Assembly: GCF_003606365.2 (NCBI RefSeq)
Contig: NZ_CP031933.2
Coordinates: 372,001-436,000, forward strand
Origin: Companilactobacillus zhachilii
GTDB taxonomy: Bacteria > Bacillota > Bacilli > Lactobacillales > Lactobacillaceae
DNA length: 64,000 nucleotides
Direction of reading: 5' to 3'
Shown here: positions 7,308 through 17,235 of the stretch, one piece after another
Layout of the letters: the number at the start of each line of letters is the position of its first letter
Numbering within the stretch: position 1 is the stretch's first letter
Notes under the pieces: model-generated
What the model saw: only the letters and a program-made list of their open reading frames with translations
Told to the model about the DNA's origin: nothing
Database searches by the model: none
Position numbers and translations under genes: made by a program

Positions 7308-10067
7308 ATGTCGGTAAATAAAATGGAAAAATATTTGGATAAGATTTCCCAAAGTGCCTTGGATTCACATGATTTTAAAATTTTGGAAACTTATAATATT
7401 GCTAAAAAGTTAAAATTATCTCGAAGTACAGTCAGTCGATATTTAAATGCCGGTTATGATGAAGGAATATTTTCAAAAATTCAAACTCATCCGGTTAAAT
7501 ACATTTCTGTAGAAATTTTAAATAAATATTTTGTTGATATTAGATTGAATTATGACAATATAGAAGAATTATTAGCCTCTAAGAGAAAAGAACAGACCAT
7601 TAATACAGATATATTCAAATCTGTAATTGGATCAGAGGGAAGTCTGGTAAACCAGATTGAGGAGATAAAAACTGCAACTCTCTATCCAGGAAAAGGATTG
7701 CCCATAATGTTGATGGGCCCCAGCGGTTCCGGTAAGACCTTTTTGGCTCGAAAAATATATGAGTATTGTCTAGAAAAGAATTTAATCAGAAAATCAGCAA
7801 AATTTCAGTCCTTAAATTGTGCCCAATACTTCAATAATCCAGAGCTATTATCTAGTTTGCTATTTGGATATACAAAAGGAGCCTTTACTGGTGCTTATCA
7901 GGATACTCCAGGACTTATCGAGAATGCTGATGGCGGTATATTGTTTTTGGATGAAGTTCATAGACTTACGCAAAGTGGTCAGGAAAAGCTTTTTTCATTT
8001 ATGGATACAGGTATGTATTCACCTATTGGAAACGATAGTATCAAAAGAAAAGCCTCAGTGAGACTGATTTTTGCTACAACAGAAAAATTGGACTCTACGT
8101 TTTTACCCACATTTGTGAGAAGAATTCCAGTCATTGTTAATATTCCAAGTTTTAGTTCAAGACCGCAGAATGAAAAAATACAGCTTATTGACTATTTCTT
8201 TATGGACGAAAGCAAAGTGTTGAAGAGAAAGTTATGTGTCTCTAATCAACTTATTAATGTATTAGCATCTGCCGATATGGAAGGAAATATTGGTAAGTTA
8301 AAAAATATAATTAAATATTCCAGTGGTAATGCGTATGCAAAATCGGTAAGTGATGGGAAGATTGACGTTAATCTGTCTAATATTCCGGCTAATTATTATC
8401 AAAATTTAATTAAATATGAAAAATTTGATAATGAATCAAATGATTCATCTTATTATGATTATCAAAATAAGGTGTTGCCACAACATTTAAATAAAATCAT
8501 TACTATCATGAAAGATATTTATAGTGATACCGTCAGTCGAATTTGGAGTTTTTTGAATAATGAGGTAACACAGCAACAATTTATAAATCATATTAATAAA
8601 AATGTTGATTTACTATTTGATAGTATTTTATTTCATACAGAGTACAAAAGTCATAATGATTCAGAATATGAGTTTTTGGTTTATCAGATAAAATCTGTGT
8701 TCAACTTTATGGAAGAAAGTTATGGTTATCCTAAAGATGGAAATCAAATATTGGCGATTGCTACTTTATTGAGATCGAAGAATTTACAATCAGTATTAAA
8801 GACAAATGAAATATGGAATAAAAATAAGAATCAGATTGTAAATGAAATTAAAATAAAATTTAGTCAGCCTTATCAAGTAGCCTCCAGAATATTAAAGCTT
8901 CTTTCTGACAAAATGGAGAGAGATATTCTACAAGAAGATATCATGATGGTTACGTTGTATGTCGCCAAAAACGAAAAAAATATTTCAAATCGTACTTTAC
9001 ATGCAGTTGTGGTTGCACATGGTTATTCCACTGCCAGTAGTTTGGCCAATGTGGCTAACAGAATGTTGAAGAGTAATATTTTTCAATCGATTGATATGCC
9101 AATAAATACAACTACCAAAGATATTGAGAGCAAGTTGGTTGATTATGTTAATACTGTTAATATCGATAAAGGCTTAGTCCTGTTAATTGATATGGGGTCA
9201 TTAAATCAATTAGGTGATGGATTAAATGAAAAGCTAAATGTTCCTATCTTGATGATAGATCATGTCTCAACGCCTTTAGTACTAAATGTTGGTACAATGA
9301 TTCTTCAGAATAAGGGATTAAATGATATTAGAAATGATGTTGATATTAATAATGTCGTAAGCAGTAAGATATTACTACCACATAAAAAGCAAAAGAAAGC
9401 AATTATAACTTGTTGTCATTCAGGAATGGGTAGTGCTGTACAAATTCAGGAAATAATTAAAAATACCCTTAATAAATTTAATGTTGATATTGAAGTTTTG
9501 CCGTATGAATTTAATAAATTGTCTAAGAATAAACAGGGCGAGCTTCCATTTGAACTTTATGATGTAATAGCTATCGTTGGAACAGCTAATCCTAATATTA
9601 GTGGAATTCCATATTTGTCATTGGATGGCCTTTTGTCTGGAGAGCACATTGATCAATTGATTGAAATTTTGAGCAATACGAAATCAATTGATTATTCTGA
9701 ACTAAAGAATGAATTACTAATAAACTTTACGATAAAACGAATGATTTCTAGCATTACAATATTGGATCCAACTAGTTTGTTAAAAATTGTAGATAATACA
9801 GTTACAAAAATGGAAAAACTACTATCAGTTCAATTTGAAACTAATAAAAGAGTATTACTGATTATTCACGAGGCTGGTATGGTCGAAAGGCTAGTGAGAA
9901 ATGAAAAAGTCGATAGTCAGCCGGATCTCAATCAGTTTATTGAAGAACACAAAAAGATGTTTGAATTGGTACATCAGTCATTAACGCCAATGGAAGAACA
10001 TTATGATGTGAAAGTAAGCAAAGAAGAAATAAGATTAATTATTGAAATTATTTTAGGGGACGATTAA
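7308..10067 (+). CDS. LevR/GfrR-type sigma-54 activator with PTS regulation domains
   Basis: 919 residues. Order: N-terminal helix-turn-helix (TYNIAKKLKLSRSTVSRYL); AAA+ domain from about 110 with Walker A GPSGSGKT, the GAFTGA loop that contacts sigma-54, and GGILFLDE (Walker B); a PRD; an EIIA-Man-like domain with VVAHGYSTAS near 570; an EIIB-Gat-like domain with CCHSGMGSA near 701; and a C-terminal PRD. This is the full LevR architecture. Phosphorylation by HPr and the cognate EIIB would set its activity. It should activate the sigma-54 promoter at 3594 and needs rpoN elsewhere in the genome. AGGAGG precedes the ATG. Confidence 0.92.
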   Translation: MSVNKMEKYLDKISQSALDSHDFKILETYNIAKKLKLSRSTVSRYLNAGYDEGIFSKIQTHPVKYISVEILNKYFVDIRLNYDNIEELLASKRKEQTINTDIFKSVIGSEGSLVNQIEEIKTATLYPGKGLPIMLMGPSGSGKTFLARKIYEYCLEKNLIRKSAKFQSLNCAQYFNNPELLSSLLFGYTKGAFTGAYQDTPGLIENADGGILFLDEVHRLTQSGQEKLFSFMDTGMYSPIGNDSIKRKASVRLIFATTEKLDSTFLPTFVRRIPVIVNIPSFSSRPQNEKIQLIDYFFMDESKVLKRKLCVSNQLINVLASADMEGNIGKLKNIIKYSSGNAYAKSVSDGKIDVNLSNIPANYYQNLIKYEKFDNESNDSSYYDYQNKVLPQHLNKIITIMKDIYSDTVSRIWSFLNNEVTQQQFINHINKNVDLLFDSILFHTEYKSHNDSEYEFLVYQIKSVFNFMEESYGYPKDGNQILAIATLLRSKNLQSVLKTNEIWNKNKNQIVNEIKIKFSQPYQVASRILKLLSDKMERDILQEDIMMVTLYVAKNEKNISNRTLHAVVVAHGYSTASSLANVANRMLKSNIFQSIDMPINTTTKDIESKLVDYVNTVNIDKGLVLLIDMGSLNQLGDGLNEKLNVPILMIDHVSTPLVLNVGTMILQNKGLNDIRNDVDINNVVSSKILLPHKKQKKAIITCCHSGMGSAVQIQEIIKNTLNKFNVDIEVLPYEFNKLSKNKQGELPFELYDVIAIVGTANPNISGIPYLSLDGLLSGEHIDQLIEILSNTKSIDYSELKNELLINFTIKRMISSITILDPTSLLKIVDNTVTKMEKLLSVQFETNKRVLLIIHEAGMVERLVRNEKVDSQPDLNQFIEEHKKMFELVHQSLTPMEEHYDVKVSKEEIRLIIEIILGDD

Positions 10068-10083
10068 AAACGTCTTTTTTTTA
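10056..10083 (+). terminator. short terminator overlapping the regulator stop codon
   Basis: GACG and CGTC pair around an 8-base A-rich loop next to a run of eight or more T. The short stem makes this a moderate call. From here to 10262 I see only AT-rich sequence with no convincing gene. Confidence 0.45.
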
Positions 10084-10262
10084 AATATTAAAATTATTGA
10101 TTTTCTGAAGTTAAGGCAGATTTAAATAAAAATTTTCAATTGCATGACTTTAACTAATACATTAAGGGAAAGCGCGCATCTTATTTGAGAGCGATAATTA
10201 TTATATGGTTTCATTATTAGGTAGTTTAAATGGTTAACAAAAGTTGACATCGGTAAAAAGAA

Positions 10263-10302
10263 AAAGGTCGAGTCCATTTAACAGGGACTCGGCCTTTTTT
10301 GA
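10263..10302 (-). terminator. bidirectional terminator after the DyP peroxidase gene
   Basis: AAAGGTCGAGTCC pairs with GGACTCGGCCTTT over 13 bp with one T-G, flanked by A and T runs so it can work on both strands. It lies 36 bases beyond the stop of the minus-strand peroxidase gene. Confidence 0.8.
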
Positions 10303-10338
10303 TATAGTATGAAACAAAAAATGTTTCACAAGAAACAT

Positions 10339-11280
10339 CTAATATTCACCTTCAGCAATTTTTTCTAAGGTGGTTTTTGAAGGGATGAAGAACAATGTAC
10401 CACTAATCGGTGTACTGAAATCTAACAATCTATCACTCTTAGTAAACATTCCATCCAACATTCGATTGGTAATTGAGAAATCTTTTGTGTAGGCAATGAA
10501 GTAAGTTCCCGTAATATCTTTAGCTGGGTCAGAATAAGGAACATTCATGCGGACAATTTTGTGTTCAACATCATCTTTCATATCTTTAGATACGACATTA
10601 TGAGCATTTGGCAATTTTTCATCATCTTCAAGTTCACGGTCAGAAAACTTATGACGACCAATGGCACGTTCCTGATCATCGGTTGATAAGTTTTTCCAAG
10701 CTTCCATATTATGAATATATTTTTGGGCAAATGCATAGGAACCATTTACAAATTCGGGGTCCTCATCTTCATCAATTAAAGTGTAATCCATCGATTCGAC
10801 GCCAGCAGGATTTTCGGTACCGTCAATAAAACCAATAATTGCACGGCCTTCGAGATATCGGAAACCATGAGTTTCATCTTCGACATCAGTAATAGGACGC
10901 AATATTTCCATAAATTGATCCATTAATTCGTAACAAACGGCCATATTTTTAGCGCGCACATGTAAGAAAATATCTCCAGGTGTAGATACAGCCGTATATT
11001 TGGGACCTTTGATTTCTTGGAAAGTATTCAATTGTGCAGGTTTAGGAGCGCTAGGAAAGAGATAATCCCATGCATCAGATCCAAAACCCCAGGCAATACT
11101 AGCCTGAGCTTCAGGGTCACGAGTACGCATACTATTGATAATCGAGTTAGATAAGTCAGCAAATTCAGCAATTGCTTCTTTTTCAGCAGCTTGGTCAGTA
11201 TGGTTCAATAAAAGCGTCGCAAAAATAACACTTTCACCAGCATCCTTATAAACGTCTTGAGCTTGTTTGATATCAGTCAT
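10339..11280 (-). CDS. DyP-type heme peroxidase (EfeB/YfeX-like, cytosolic)
   Basis: 313 residues from the ATG at 11280, which has GGAGGC at good spacing; the earlier in-frame ATG at 11295 overlaps that site. GFIDGTENP contains the GxxDG motif whose Asp is catalytic in DyP peroxidases. RHKFSD and the nearby histidines fit the proximal heme ligand region, and the C-terminal GTLFFIPSKTTLEKI is family-typical. There is no Tat signal, unlike EfeB, so a cytosolic enzyme is expected. The gene stands alone; a family-1 element lies upstream in the same orientation. Confidence 0.88.
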   Translation of the reverse strand: MTDIKQAQDVYKDAGESVIFATLLLNHTDQAAEKEAIAEFADLSNSIINSMRTRDPEAQASIAWGFGSDAWDYLFPSAPKPAQLNTFQEIKGPKYTAVSTPGDIFLHVRAKNMAVCYELMDQFMEILRPITDVEDETHGFRYLEGRAIIGFIDGTENPAGVESMDYTLIDEDEDPEFVNGSYAFAQKYIHNMEAWKNLSTDDQERAIGRHKFSDRELEDDEKLPNAHNVVSKDMKDDVEHKIVRMNVPYSDPAKDITGTYFIAYTKDFSITNRMLDGMFTKSDRLLDFSTPISGTLFFIPSKTTLEKIAEGEY

Positions 11281-11434
11281 GAAACTTGCCTCCAATGTAC
11301 TTGTTTACACATACTTTATCATATGAAAGAATTTAAGTAATGATTTAAACACTGAATTGTCGCATCTAAGAGTAAAAACTTCGGTCTCTAGTTTTGATTA
11401 GGATGTTTCTTCGAATTATTTATATTATGGATAT

Positions 11435-11619
11435 GCCGTCTCCAGATTCGGACAGTGGTCACTGGCGGTGCGGAACGGCCCGAGCCACGGTCTCGGACCT
11501 CGGTTTAAGCCTTGCAAGTTCGGCAAGTCTTAAACGCGCCCGGTGCTGTAAGAACGACAAAAGCGGTCGTCCTAACACCACTTTCACTGCCATTGACCAC
11601 TGTCCGAATCTTCCGACTA
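11435..11619 (-). repeat. family-1 structured element, copy 1 (subtype B)
   Basis: About 185 bp, read on the minus strand. Outer arm ATTCGGACAGTGG pairs with CCACTGTCCGAAT and closes three inner hairpins. It is nearly identical to copy 9 at 30354, including 22 bases beyond the element boundary (11620-11641), so one locus was copied from the other. One base pair differs in a compensated way: C11461-G11595 here, T30380-A30515 in copy 9. It lies upstream of the DyP gene and forms a head-to-head pair with copy 2. The ORF through this region is an artefact of the repeat. Confidence 0.85.
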
Positions 11620-11810
11620 GTTCTTTATTAGCTCAAGAATAGCTTTCAGACTAATTTGAAGACAGGCCATAGGTTATTTCTCGTTGATAGGTAATCATAA
11701 CTTGAGTGAGACAGTATACATTTTGACAATTTTATATTAATGATGATTAGGGGGGCCTAAGGAAAAATCCTAGTTTGAAGATATTAATCTCTGAATAATT
11801 AAGATAAATT

Positions 11811-11989
11811 AGTCGGAAGAACTGAGAGAATAGTCACTGGCAGTGAAAGTGGCGTTAGAGCTTTAGATCTTACACCACCGGGCGTGTTTGGAGACTTGCG
11901 GGTCTTGCAAGGCTTCAAACCGAGGACTGAGACTTTGGCTCAGTCCGGTCCGCACAGCCAGTGACTATTTTCTCAGTTCTGGAGACGGC
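11811..11989 (+). repeat. family-1 structured element, copy 2 (subtype B)
   Basis: The outer stem includes AACTGAGA and TCTCAGTT plus AGTCACTGGC and GCCAGTGACT. Inner hairpins: GTGGCGTTAGAG, GTGTTTGGAGACTTGC, and GGACTGAG with CTCAGTCC. It ends GGAGACGGC, 37 bases before the predicted promoter of the hydrolase gene at 12105. The 190 bases between copies 1 and 2 hold no gene. Confidence 0.85.
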
Positions 11990-12025
11990 CCTGAAAGAAT
12001 GTTTAAAAAATATAAATTAAAATTC

Positions 12026-12054
12026 TTGATTATGCTTTAATTTAGTAGAATAAT
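12026..12054 (+). promoter_or_regulatory. candidate sigma-A promoter of the hydrolase gene
   Basis: TTGATT, 17 bases, then AATAAT. It lies between family-1 copy 2 and the start codon, so copy 2 would be upstream of the transcript. Confidence 0.45.
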
Positions 12055-12104
12055 TAAATTAATAATTTAATTAGGAAAAACCGCCGAAAGGAAGTACCAA
12101 TAAT

Positions 12105-13094
12105 ATGTGCACAAGTCTTAGTCTAGGAGCTTTGGATGGCTCAAAATTTTTAGCCAGAACAATGGATTTTGCGTTTGAGTTGAATGGTCAACCAACATTT
12201 TTGCCTGAAAACTATGAATGGATTTCTTCATTTGATAAAAAAACTTATACAACTGATTACGCCATCATGGGAACTGGTGCTAAATACGGTAATAACTATA
12301 TGGTAGCCGATGGTTTCAATGAATATGGATTATCAGCTGCAGAATTGTATTTCGTTAATGCCGCTAAATACGATGATGAACCAACAGCAGGCAAAACTAA
12401 CTTAGTTTCTGAAGAATTTATTCTTTGGGCCTTGGGTAACAATAAGAATATCGAAGAACTACGTAAAAATTTGGAAAACGTTCGAATCATTGAATCAGAC
12501 GCTGGTGTTATGGGTCAAAACCAACCACTTCACTTTATCTTCAGCGATGCAACTGGAGCCACTTATGTCCTTGAACCAGAAGGCGACGGCTTAATTCTTG
12601 AAGAAGATAAAGTTGGCGTTATGACTAATACACCTGACTATGACTGGCACAAGACTAACTTGGCAAACTATTTGGGCACACAAACAACTGGCTTTAAAGC
12701 TAAAAAGTTTGGCGACGAAGAAGTTATTCCTGCCGGATCAAATGGTACTTTTAGATTACCTGGTGGTTTCACAGCGGTTGATCGTTTTGTTAGAACTGCT
12801 TTCATTCGTAATGAAATTGAAGAGCCTAAGGATGCTCAACAAGCTGTTAACACAATTTTGCACATTCTGGATAGTGTAACGGTTCCTCGTGGAATTAATA
12901 TGAAAGATAATGGTGAACCAAGCTATACTCAATATCAAACTGTTTTGGACTTAACAAATAAAATTATGTATTACGTCCCATATGGTAATCGAACTGTCTT
13001 TGAGCTTAAGATGACTGATGATATGATTAAAAATCAAAAAGAACCAAAGGAATTTGAAGTTGCTCTGAAGCAAGAGTTTTCAAGTTTGAATTAG
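12105..13094 (+). CDS. choloylglycine hydrolase family protein (bile salt hydrolase / penicillin V acylase)
   Basis: 329 residues. After removal of Met1, Cys2 is the N-terminal nucleophile (MCTSLSLGALDG). The early ARTMDF segment supplies the conserved Arg and Asp of the active site, and NTPDYDWHKTNL the conserved Asn region. This Ntn-hydrolase family splits amide bonds in conjugated bile salts, penicillin V or acyl-homoserine lactones. The long LNGQPTFLPENYEW loop seems closer to the PVA-like group than to classic BSH, but that is only an impression. No signal peptide, so intracellular. Confidence 0.85.
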   Translation: MCTSLSLGALDGSKFLARTMDFAFELNGQPTFLPENYEWISSFDKKTYTTDYAIMGTGAKYGNNYMVADGFNEYGLSAAELYFVNAAKYDDEPTAGKTNLVSEEFILWALGNNKNIEELRKNLENVRIIESDAGVMGQNQPLHFIFSDATGATYVLEPEGDGLILEEDKVGVMTNTPDYDWHKTNLANYLGTQTTGFKAKKFGDEEVIPAGSNGTFRLPGGFTAVDRFVRTAFIRNEIEEPKDAQQAVNTILHILDSVTVPRGINMKDNGEPSYTQYQTVLDLTNKIMYYVPYGNRTVFELKMTDDMIKNQKEPKEFEVALKQEFSSLN

Positions 13095-13101
13095 AAGAAC
13101 C

Positions 13102-13138
13102 AAGAGTGATACCTAAATTAAGGTACCACTCTTTTTTT
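13102..13138 (+). terminator. rho-independent terminator of the hydrolase gene
   Basis: AAGAGTGATACCT pairs with AGGTACCACTCTT with one mismatch and is followed by seven T. Confidence 0.85.
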
Positions 13139-13236
13139 GGTATCTAAGTAGGATATGTTATAAGATATAGTTAATAAAAAAGATAATCACCATGTCAAAA
13201 ATTGGTGCGACCCAATTATGAAATGAGGAATAGATA

Positions 13237-13965
13237 ATGGCCGATTTAGTTTATCAAAAAATTATTACATCATTAAAACAAGCAATCGATTCGGGTGAGT
13301 TTTCAGATATGCGTTTGCCTGATGAAAGATCACTTGCTGAAAGTTATAGCGTCAGCCGCAGTTCAATCAAGCGTGCATTAGGATTGATGGCTGATCAAGG
13401 AATCATTTTTAAAAAACGTGGTTCAGGAACCTTCGTTAATCCTTTGTATTTGAAACAAGGCTCATCATTCAATTACAGCGGTAAAAATCTAGGCATCACT
13501 GATAGTTTCAATGCCAACGGACAAAAACCAGGTGTCAAAGTATTGAGTTTTGAAGTGGTTCATCCAAGTAAAGATTTGCAAGATAATTTGTTCTTGAAAT
13601 CGTCAGAATTCGTTTATGCCTTCAAACGTTTACGTTTACTTGATGACGTTCCTTTTATGATTGAAACAGGTTACATTCCCATCAAACTGGCACCAGAGTT
13701 GTCAGAACAAATTGCTTCCGAATCTATCTTCAATTATGTAGAATCAGAATTAGGTAAGGAAGTTAACAAAACATACTTAACAATTTCCGCCGAACCATCT
13801 GATGAAGAAGGTAAAGAACTGTTGCATTTGAAAGACAATGAACCCGTCGGGTTAATGGAAGGAATCTTTTTCTTAGACGACGGAACACCGTTCGAATTTT
13901 CAACCATGAAGTTACATTATAAGTATTTCAAGTACGATTCATTTGTTGATTTAGCAAATAAGTAA
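13237..13965 (+). CDS. GntR family transcriptional regulator (HutC/UTRA type)
   Basis: 242 residues. Residues 1-70 form a winged helix-turn-helix (LPDERSLAESYSVSRSSIKRAL, then FKKRGSGTFV). Residues 80-240 form a UTRA ligand domain: FVYAFKRLRLLDDVPFMIETGYIP and the closing FEFSTMKLHYKYFKY are UTRA hallmarks. Such regulators answer to sugar phosphates or related metabolites. The next gene is phosphoketolase, so control of that gene is plausible, though the phosphoketolase promoter is separate. RBS GAGG is 9 bases before the ATG. Confidence 0.85.
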   Translation: MADLVYQKIITSLKQAIDSGEFSDMRLPDERSLAESYSVSRSSIKRALGLMADQGIIFKKRGSGTFVNPLYLKQGSSFNYSGKNLGITDSFNANGQKPGVKVLSFEVVHPSKDLQDNLFLKSSEFVYAFKRLRLLDDVPFMIETGYIPIKLAPELSEQIASESIFNYVESELGKEVNKTYLTISAEPSDEEGKELLHLKDNEPVGLMEGIFFLDDGTPFEFSTMKLHYKYFKYDSFVDLANK

Positions 13966-14004
13966 GAGCTTCCAAAGATTGGAACGCACCAATTATCCAA
14001 ATGG

Positions 14005-14033
14005 TTGACTTTTACACTTGTTCTAGTTATGAT
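14005..14033 (+). promoter_or_regulatory. sigma-A promoter of the phosphoketolase gene
   Basis: TTGACT, exactly 17 bases, then TATGAT. Transcription should start near 14040, about 55 bases before family-1 copy 3. There is no room for another promoter between that copy and the RBS, so the element should lie in the 5' UTR. Confidence 0.7.
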
Positions 14034-14094
14034 ATCCAATGTAAATAGATAACTAAAGAATTAAAAAAACGAGACTTATCTATATTAATAAATT

Positions 14095-14270
14095 AGCTGG
14101 AGGGAGTGAGAAAATTAGGTAGCCGTGCAGGTGGTGTTAGAGCTTTAGCTCTTACACCACGGGACGAGTTTTGAAATTCGCGCACTTTGCGAAGTTCAAA
14201 ATCGAGGTCTGAGACCTTGGCTCAGACCGGTCCCCACAGCAACCTAAATTTCTCACTCCCGGAGGCGGCA
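14095..14270 (+). repeat. family-1 structured element, copy 3 (subtype A), in the phosphoketolase leader
   Basis: A clear model copy. 5' boundary AGCTGG; outer stem GGGAGTGAGAAA with TTTCTCACTCCC; hairpin 1 GTGGTGTTAGAGC with GCTCTTACACCAC; hairpin 2 TTTTGAAATTCGC with GCGAAGTTCAAAA; hairpin 3 GGTCTGAG with CTCAGACC around ACCTTGG; 3' boundary GGAGGCGGCA. The phosphoketolase RBS follows 15 bases later and the only good promoter is upstream, so this copy is probably transcribed as a structured leader. Confidence 0.9.
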
Positions 14271-14301
14271 TATTTTAAACATATTAGGAGTGTGTGCTGT
14301 A

Positions 14302-16653
14302 ATGACAGATTACTCATCAAAAGAATACTTAAACTTAGTAGACAAATATTGGCAAGCAGCAAACTATATTTCTGTTGGTCAACTTTACTTAAAAGACAAT
14401 CCTTTATTGAGACGTGAATTAAAGCCTAGTGATGTTAAGGTTCACCCAATTGGACACTGGGGAACTATTGCTGGTCAAAACTTCATTTACGCCCATTTAA
14501 ACCGTGCTATCAACAAGTATGGTCTAAAAATGTTTTACATTGAAGGACCTGGTCATGGTGGGCAAGTAATGGTTTCTAACTCTTACCTTGATGGTAGTTA
14601 TACGGAAATCTATCCTGAAATTACTCAAGACACTAAGGGTATGCAAAAGCTATTCAAGCAATTTTCATTCCCAGGTGGTGTTGCATCTCATGCCGCTCCT
14701 GAAACTCCAGGATCAATGCATGAAGGTGGGGAATTAGGTTATTCTCTATCTCACGGTGTTGGTGCAATTCTTGATAATCCTGATGAAATCGCTGCGGTTG
14801 TTATCGGTGATGGTGAAGCTGAAACTGGTCCATTGGCTGCTTCATGGTTCTCCAATGTCTTCATTAACCCAGTTGATGATGGTGCTGTTTTACCAATCTT
14901 AAATCTTAATGGATTCAAGATTTCTAACCCAACAATTTTGTCACGTAAGAGTGATGAAGACTTAACGAAGTACTTTGAAGGTATGGGTTGGGAACCAATG
15001 TTTGTTGAAGGCACTGATCCTGAAAAGATGCATCCAGAAATGGCCAAGACCGTTGATGCGGCAATCGAAAAGATTCAAGCTATCCAAACAGAAGCTAGAA
15101 AACACCCTGCTTCAGAAGCTAAAATGCCTAAGTGGCCGGTTATCATTTTCCGTGCCCCTAAAGGCTGGACTGGTCCTAAGACTTGGGATGGCGAACCTAT
15201 CGAAGGTTCATTTAGAGCTCACCAAATTCCAATTCCTGTTGACCAAAATGACATGCAACATGCTGACAAATTGGTTGAATGGATGGAATCATACAAACCA
15301 GATGAACTATTTGATGAAAATGGTACTTTGAAGAGTGACATTGCTGCGATTGCTCCTAAGGGACAAAGCAGAATGGCTATGAACCCAATCGTTAACGGTG
15401 GGGTTGATCCAAAGCCACTTAAATTACCAGACTATAAGAACTACGCTTTGAACTTTGACAAACGTGGTACTAAAGTTGCTCAAGATATGATTGAACTAGG
15501 CAAGTATTTGGAAGCTGTTATCAAGAACAATCCGGATAACTTTAGATTATTTGGACCTGATGAAACAATGTCTAATCGTTTGTACGACATTTTTAAGACA
15601 ACTAACCGTCAATGGATGGAACCTGTTCATGAACCTAATGATCAATATGAAGCTCCTGCTGGTCGTATTATTGATTCACAACTTTCAGAACACCAAGCTG
15701 AAGGATTTAATGAAGGTTATACTTTGACCGGACGTCATGGAATTTTTGCTAGTTACGAAGCATTCTTGAGAGTTGTCGATTCAATGTTGACACAACACTT
15801 CAAGTGGTTGAGAAAAGCCAATGAATTGGGTTGGAGAAAGAAGTATCCTTCACTAAATGTGATTGCTACTTCAACAGCTTTCCAACAAGATCACAATGGT
15901 TACACTCACCAAGACCCAGGTATCATTACTCATTTGGCTGAAAAGAAACCTGAATACATTCGTGAATACTTCCCAGCCGACACAAACTCATTGTTAGCTG
16001 TTATGCCTAAGATTTTGGATGACCAAGAAAAAATCAATTTGTTGGTTACTTCAAAACAACCAAGACCACAATTCTACTCAATTGAAGAAGGTCAAGAATT
16101 GGCTGAAAAAGGACTCAAGGTAATTGACTGGGCATCAAATGACAACGGAGATCCTGATATTGTGATTGCTGCTGCCGGAACCGAACCAAACCTTGAAGCT
16201 TTGGCCGCAATTAGTATTCTTAGAAAAGAAAAACCAGAACTTAAGATTAGATTCGTTAACGTTGTTGACTTATTGAAGTTGAGATCACCAAAAGTTGACC
16301 CTCGTGGCCTAACGGATGAACAATTCAATGAAATTTTCACAGTTGATAAACCAGTATTGTTCGCATTCCATGGTTTCGAAGACATCATTAAAGATATCTT
16401 CTTTGATCGTGCAAACCATAACTTATATGTTCATGGATACCGTGAAAATGGAGATATCACCACACCATTTGATATGCGTGTAGTTAATGAGATGGATAGA
16501 TTCCACTTAGCAGAAGAAGCAGCCGTTGCCGTACAAGGAGACGCCGCCAGTGACTTTGCTGACGAGATGGAAGCAGAAGTTGATAAACATAACAAGTATA
16601 TTCGTGAACATGGTGATGACTTGCCAGAAGTTCAAGAATGGACATGGGAATAA
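14302..16653 (+). CDS. xfp: xylulose-5-phosphate/fructose-6-phosphate phosphoketolase
   Basis: 783 residues from ATG 14302; an in-frame GTG at 14290 overlaps the AGGAG site. Thiamine-diphosphate enzyme that splits xylulose-5-P or fructose-6-P with phosphate into acetyl-phosphate and an aldose phosphate, the key step of pentose fermentation in lactobacilli. Signatures: [46 protein letters not shown], and [14 protein letters not shown] (TPP/Mg binding). Length is normal. It has a family-1 element in its leader and a family-2 element after its stop. Codon use (strong preference for a few codons) suggests high expression. Confidence 0.97.
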   Translation: MTDYSSKEYLNLVDKYWQAANYISVGQLYLKDNPLLRRELKPSDVKVHPIGHWGTIAGQNFIYAHLNRAINKYGLKMFYIEGPGHGGQVMVSNSYLDGSYTEIYPEITQDTKGMQKLFKQFSFPGGVASHAAPETPGSMHEGGELGYSLSHGVGAILDNPDEIAAVVIGDGEAETGPLAASWFSNVFINPVDDGAVLPILNLNGFKISNPTILSRKSDEDLTKYFEGMGWEPMFVEGTDPEKMHPEMAKTVDAAIEKIQAIQTEARKHPASEAKMPKWPVIIFRAPKGWTGPKTWDGEPIEGSFRAHQIPIPVDQNDMQHADKLVEWMESYKPDELFDENGTLKSDIAAIAPKGQSRMAMNPIVNGGVDPKPLKLPDYKNYALNFDKRGTKVAQDMIELGKYLEAVIKNNPDNFRLFGPDETMSNRLYDIFKTTNRQWMEPVHEPNDQYEAPAGRIIDSQLSEHQAEGFNEGYTLTGRHGIFASYEAFLRVVDSMLTQHFKWLRKANELGWRKKYPSLNVIATSTAFQQDHNGYTHQDPGIITHLAEKKPEYIREYFPADTNSLLAVMPKILDDQEKINLLVTSKQPRPQFYSIEEGQELAEKGLKVIDWASNDNGDPDIVIAAAGTEPNLEALAAISILRKEKPELKIRFVNVVDLLKLRSPKVDPRGLTDEQFNEIFTVDKPVLFAFHGFEDIIKDIFFDRANHNLYVHGYRENGDITTPFDMRVVNEMDRFHLAEEAAVAVQGDAASDFADEMEAEVDKHNKYIREHGDDLPEVQEWTWE

Positions 16654-16656
16654 TTT

Positions 16657-16776
16657 AGAGAGCGGAGACAGGGCGGTTAGCTCCCGAGCATTTTCGTAAC
16701 ATGATGAATTACCCGCTGCACTTTGCGGGTGATTTATCATGTTATGAAAAGCGGAACTCGTTTTAGAGCCACTGCC
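16657..16776 (+). ncRNA. family-2 structured 3' UTR element, copy a (after xfp)
   Basis: Starts three bases after the xfp stop with AGAGAGCGGAG and ends GAGCCACTGCC. The apical helix pairs ACATGAT with ATCATGT and ACCCGC with GCGGGT. Compared with copies c and d it lacks about 24 bases after AAGCGGAA, so the right arm of the outer stem is missing. A terminator follows 50 bases later, so it is transcribed as part of the mRNA tail. Confidence 0.75.
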
Positions 16777-16825
16777 TACATAACCGAACTAAAATACAAC
16801 TGACTAAAAAAATAATAAACGAAAT

Positions 16826-16862
16826 AAGAGATAGCCATAAATAATATTGGCTATCTCTTTTT
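16826..16862 (+). terminator. rho-independent terminator of the xfp transcript
   Basis: AAGAGATAGCC pairs with GGCTATCTCTT and is followed by a T run. Confidence 0.85.
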
Positions 16863-17235
16863 GATAACATAAATTCTAAAATTAGAAAAAAGATTAATAA
16901 ATCATCAAAAAATCTGTTCACAATCCATAAACAACTGTCCACAATCCCCGCCATATCAGCCTTTATAGAAAAATAAGTTTAAAAATAATTCTATAAGTTT
17001 AATTCTAAGAAACCTTCATAATTAATTTGAAAAAATGTGAGAGATTTGAAAATCCCTACTGCCAGTAGAATGAAAACTTTAATTTATTCTAAGACAATAA
17101 TAGGTATTATTAGAATGGAACAATTGTATTATTGAAAAGGCTATAATGCCTGGTGTGACGGGGTTGTTAAAGCCTTTTTAGCATGGTACTATCAGTTATG
17201 GAAAAAAGAGAAAAAGACACTAAGGGGTGGATGTT
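16863..17235. other. AT-rich intergenic region
   Basis: No protein gene seen. At 17135-17180, AAAAGGCT and AGCCTTTTT can pair around a 30-base loop with a T tail, a possible weak terminator or attenuator before the small gene at 17236. The rest is featureless. Confidence 0.35.

Noticed and set aside
11394-11642. ORFs of 60-80 residues inside family-1 elements (also 30353, 51199, 51254, 14187)
   Set aside because: They merely read through repeats, have no RBS, and similar peptides appear wherever the repeat occurs.
12105-13094. Firm call as bile salt hydrolase
   Set aside because: Active-site residues are common to BSH and penicillin V acylases and cannot separate them here.
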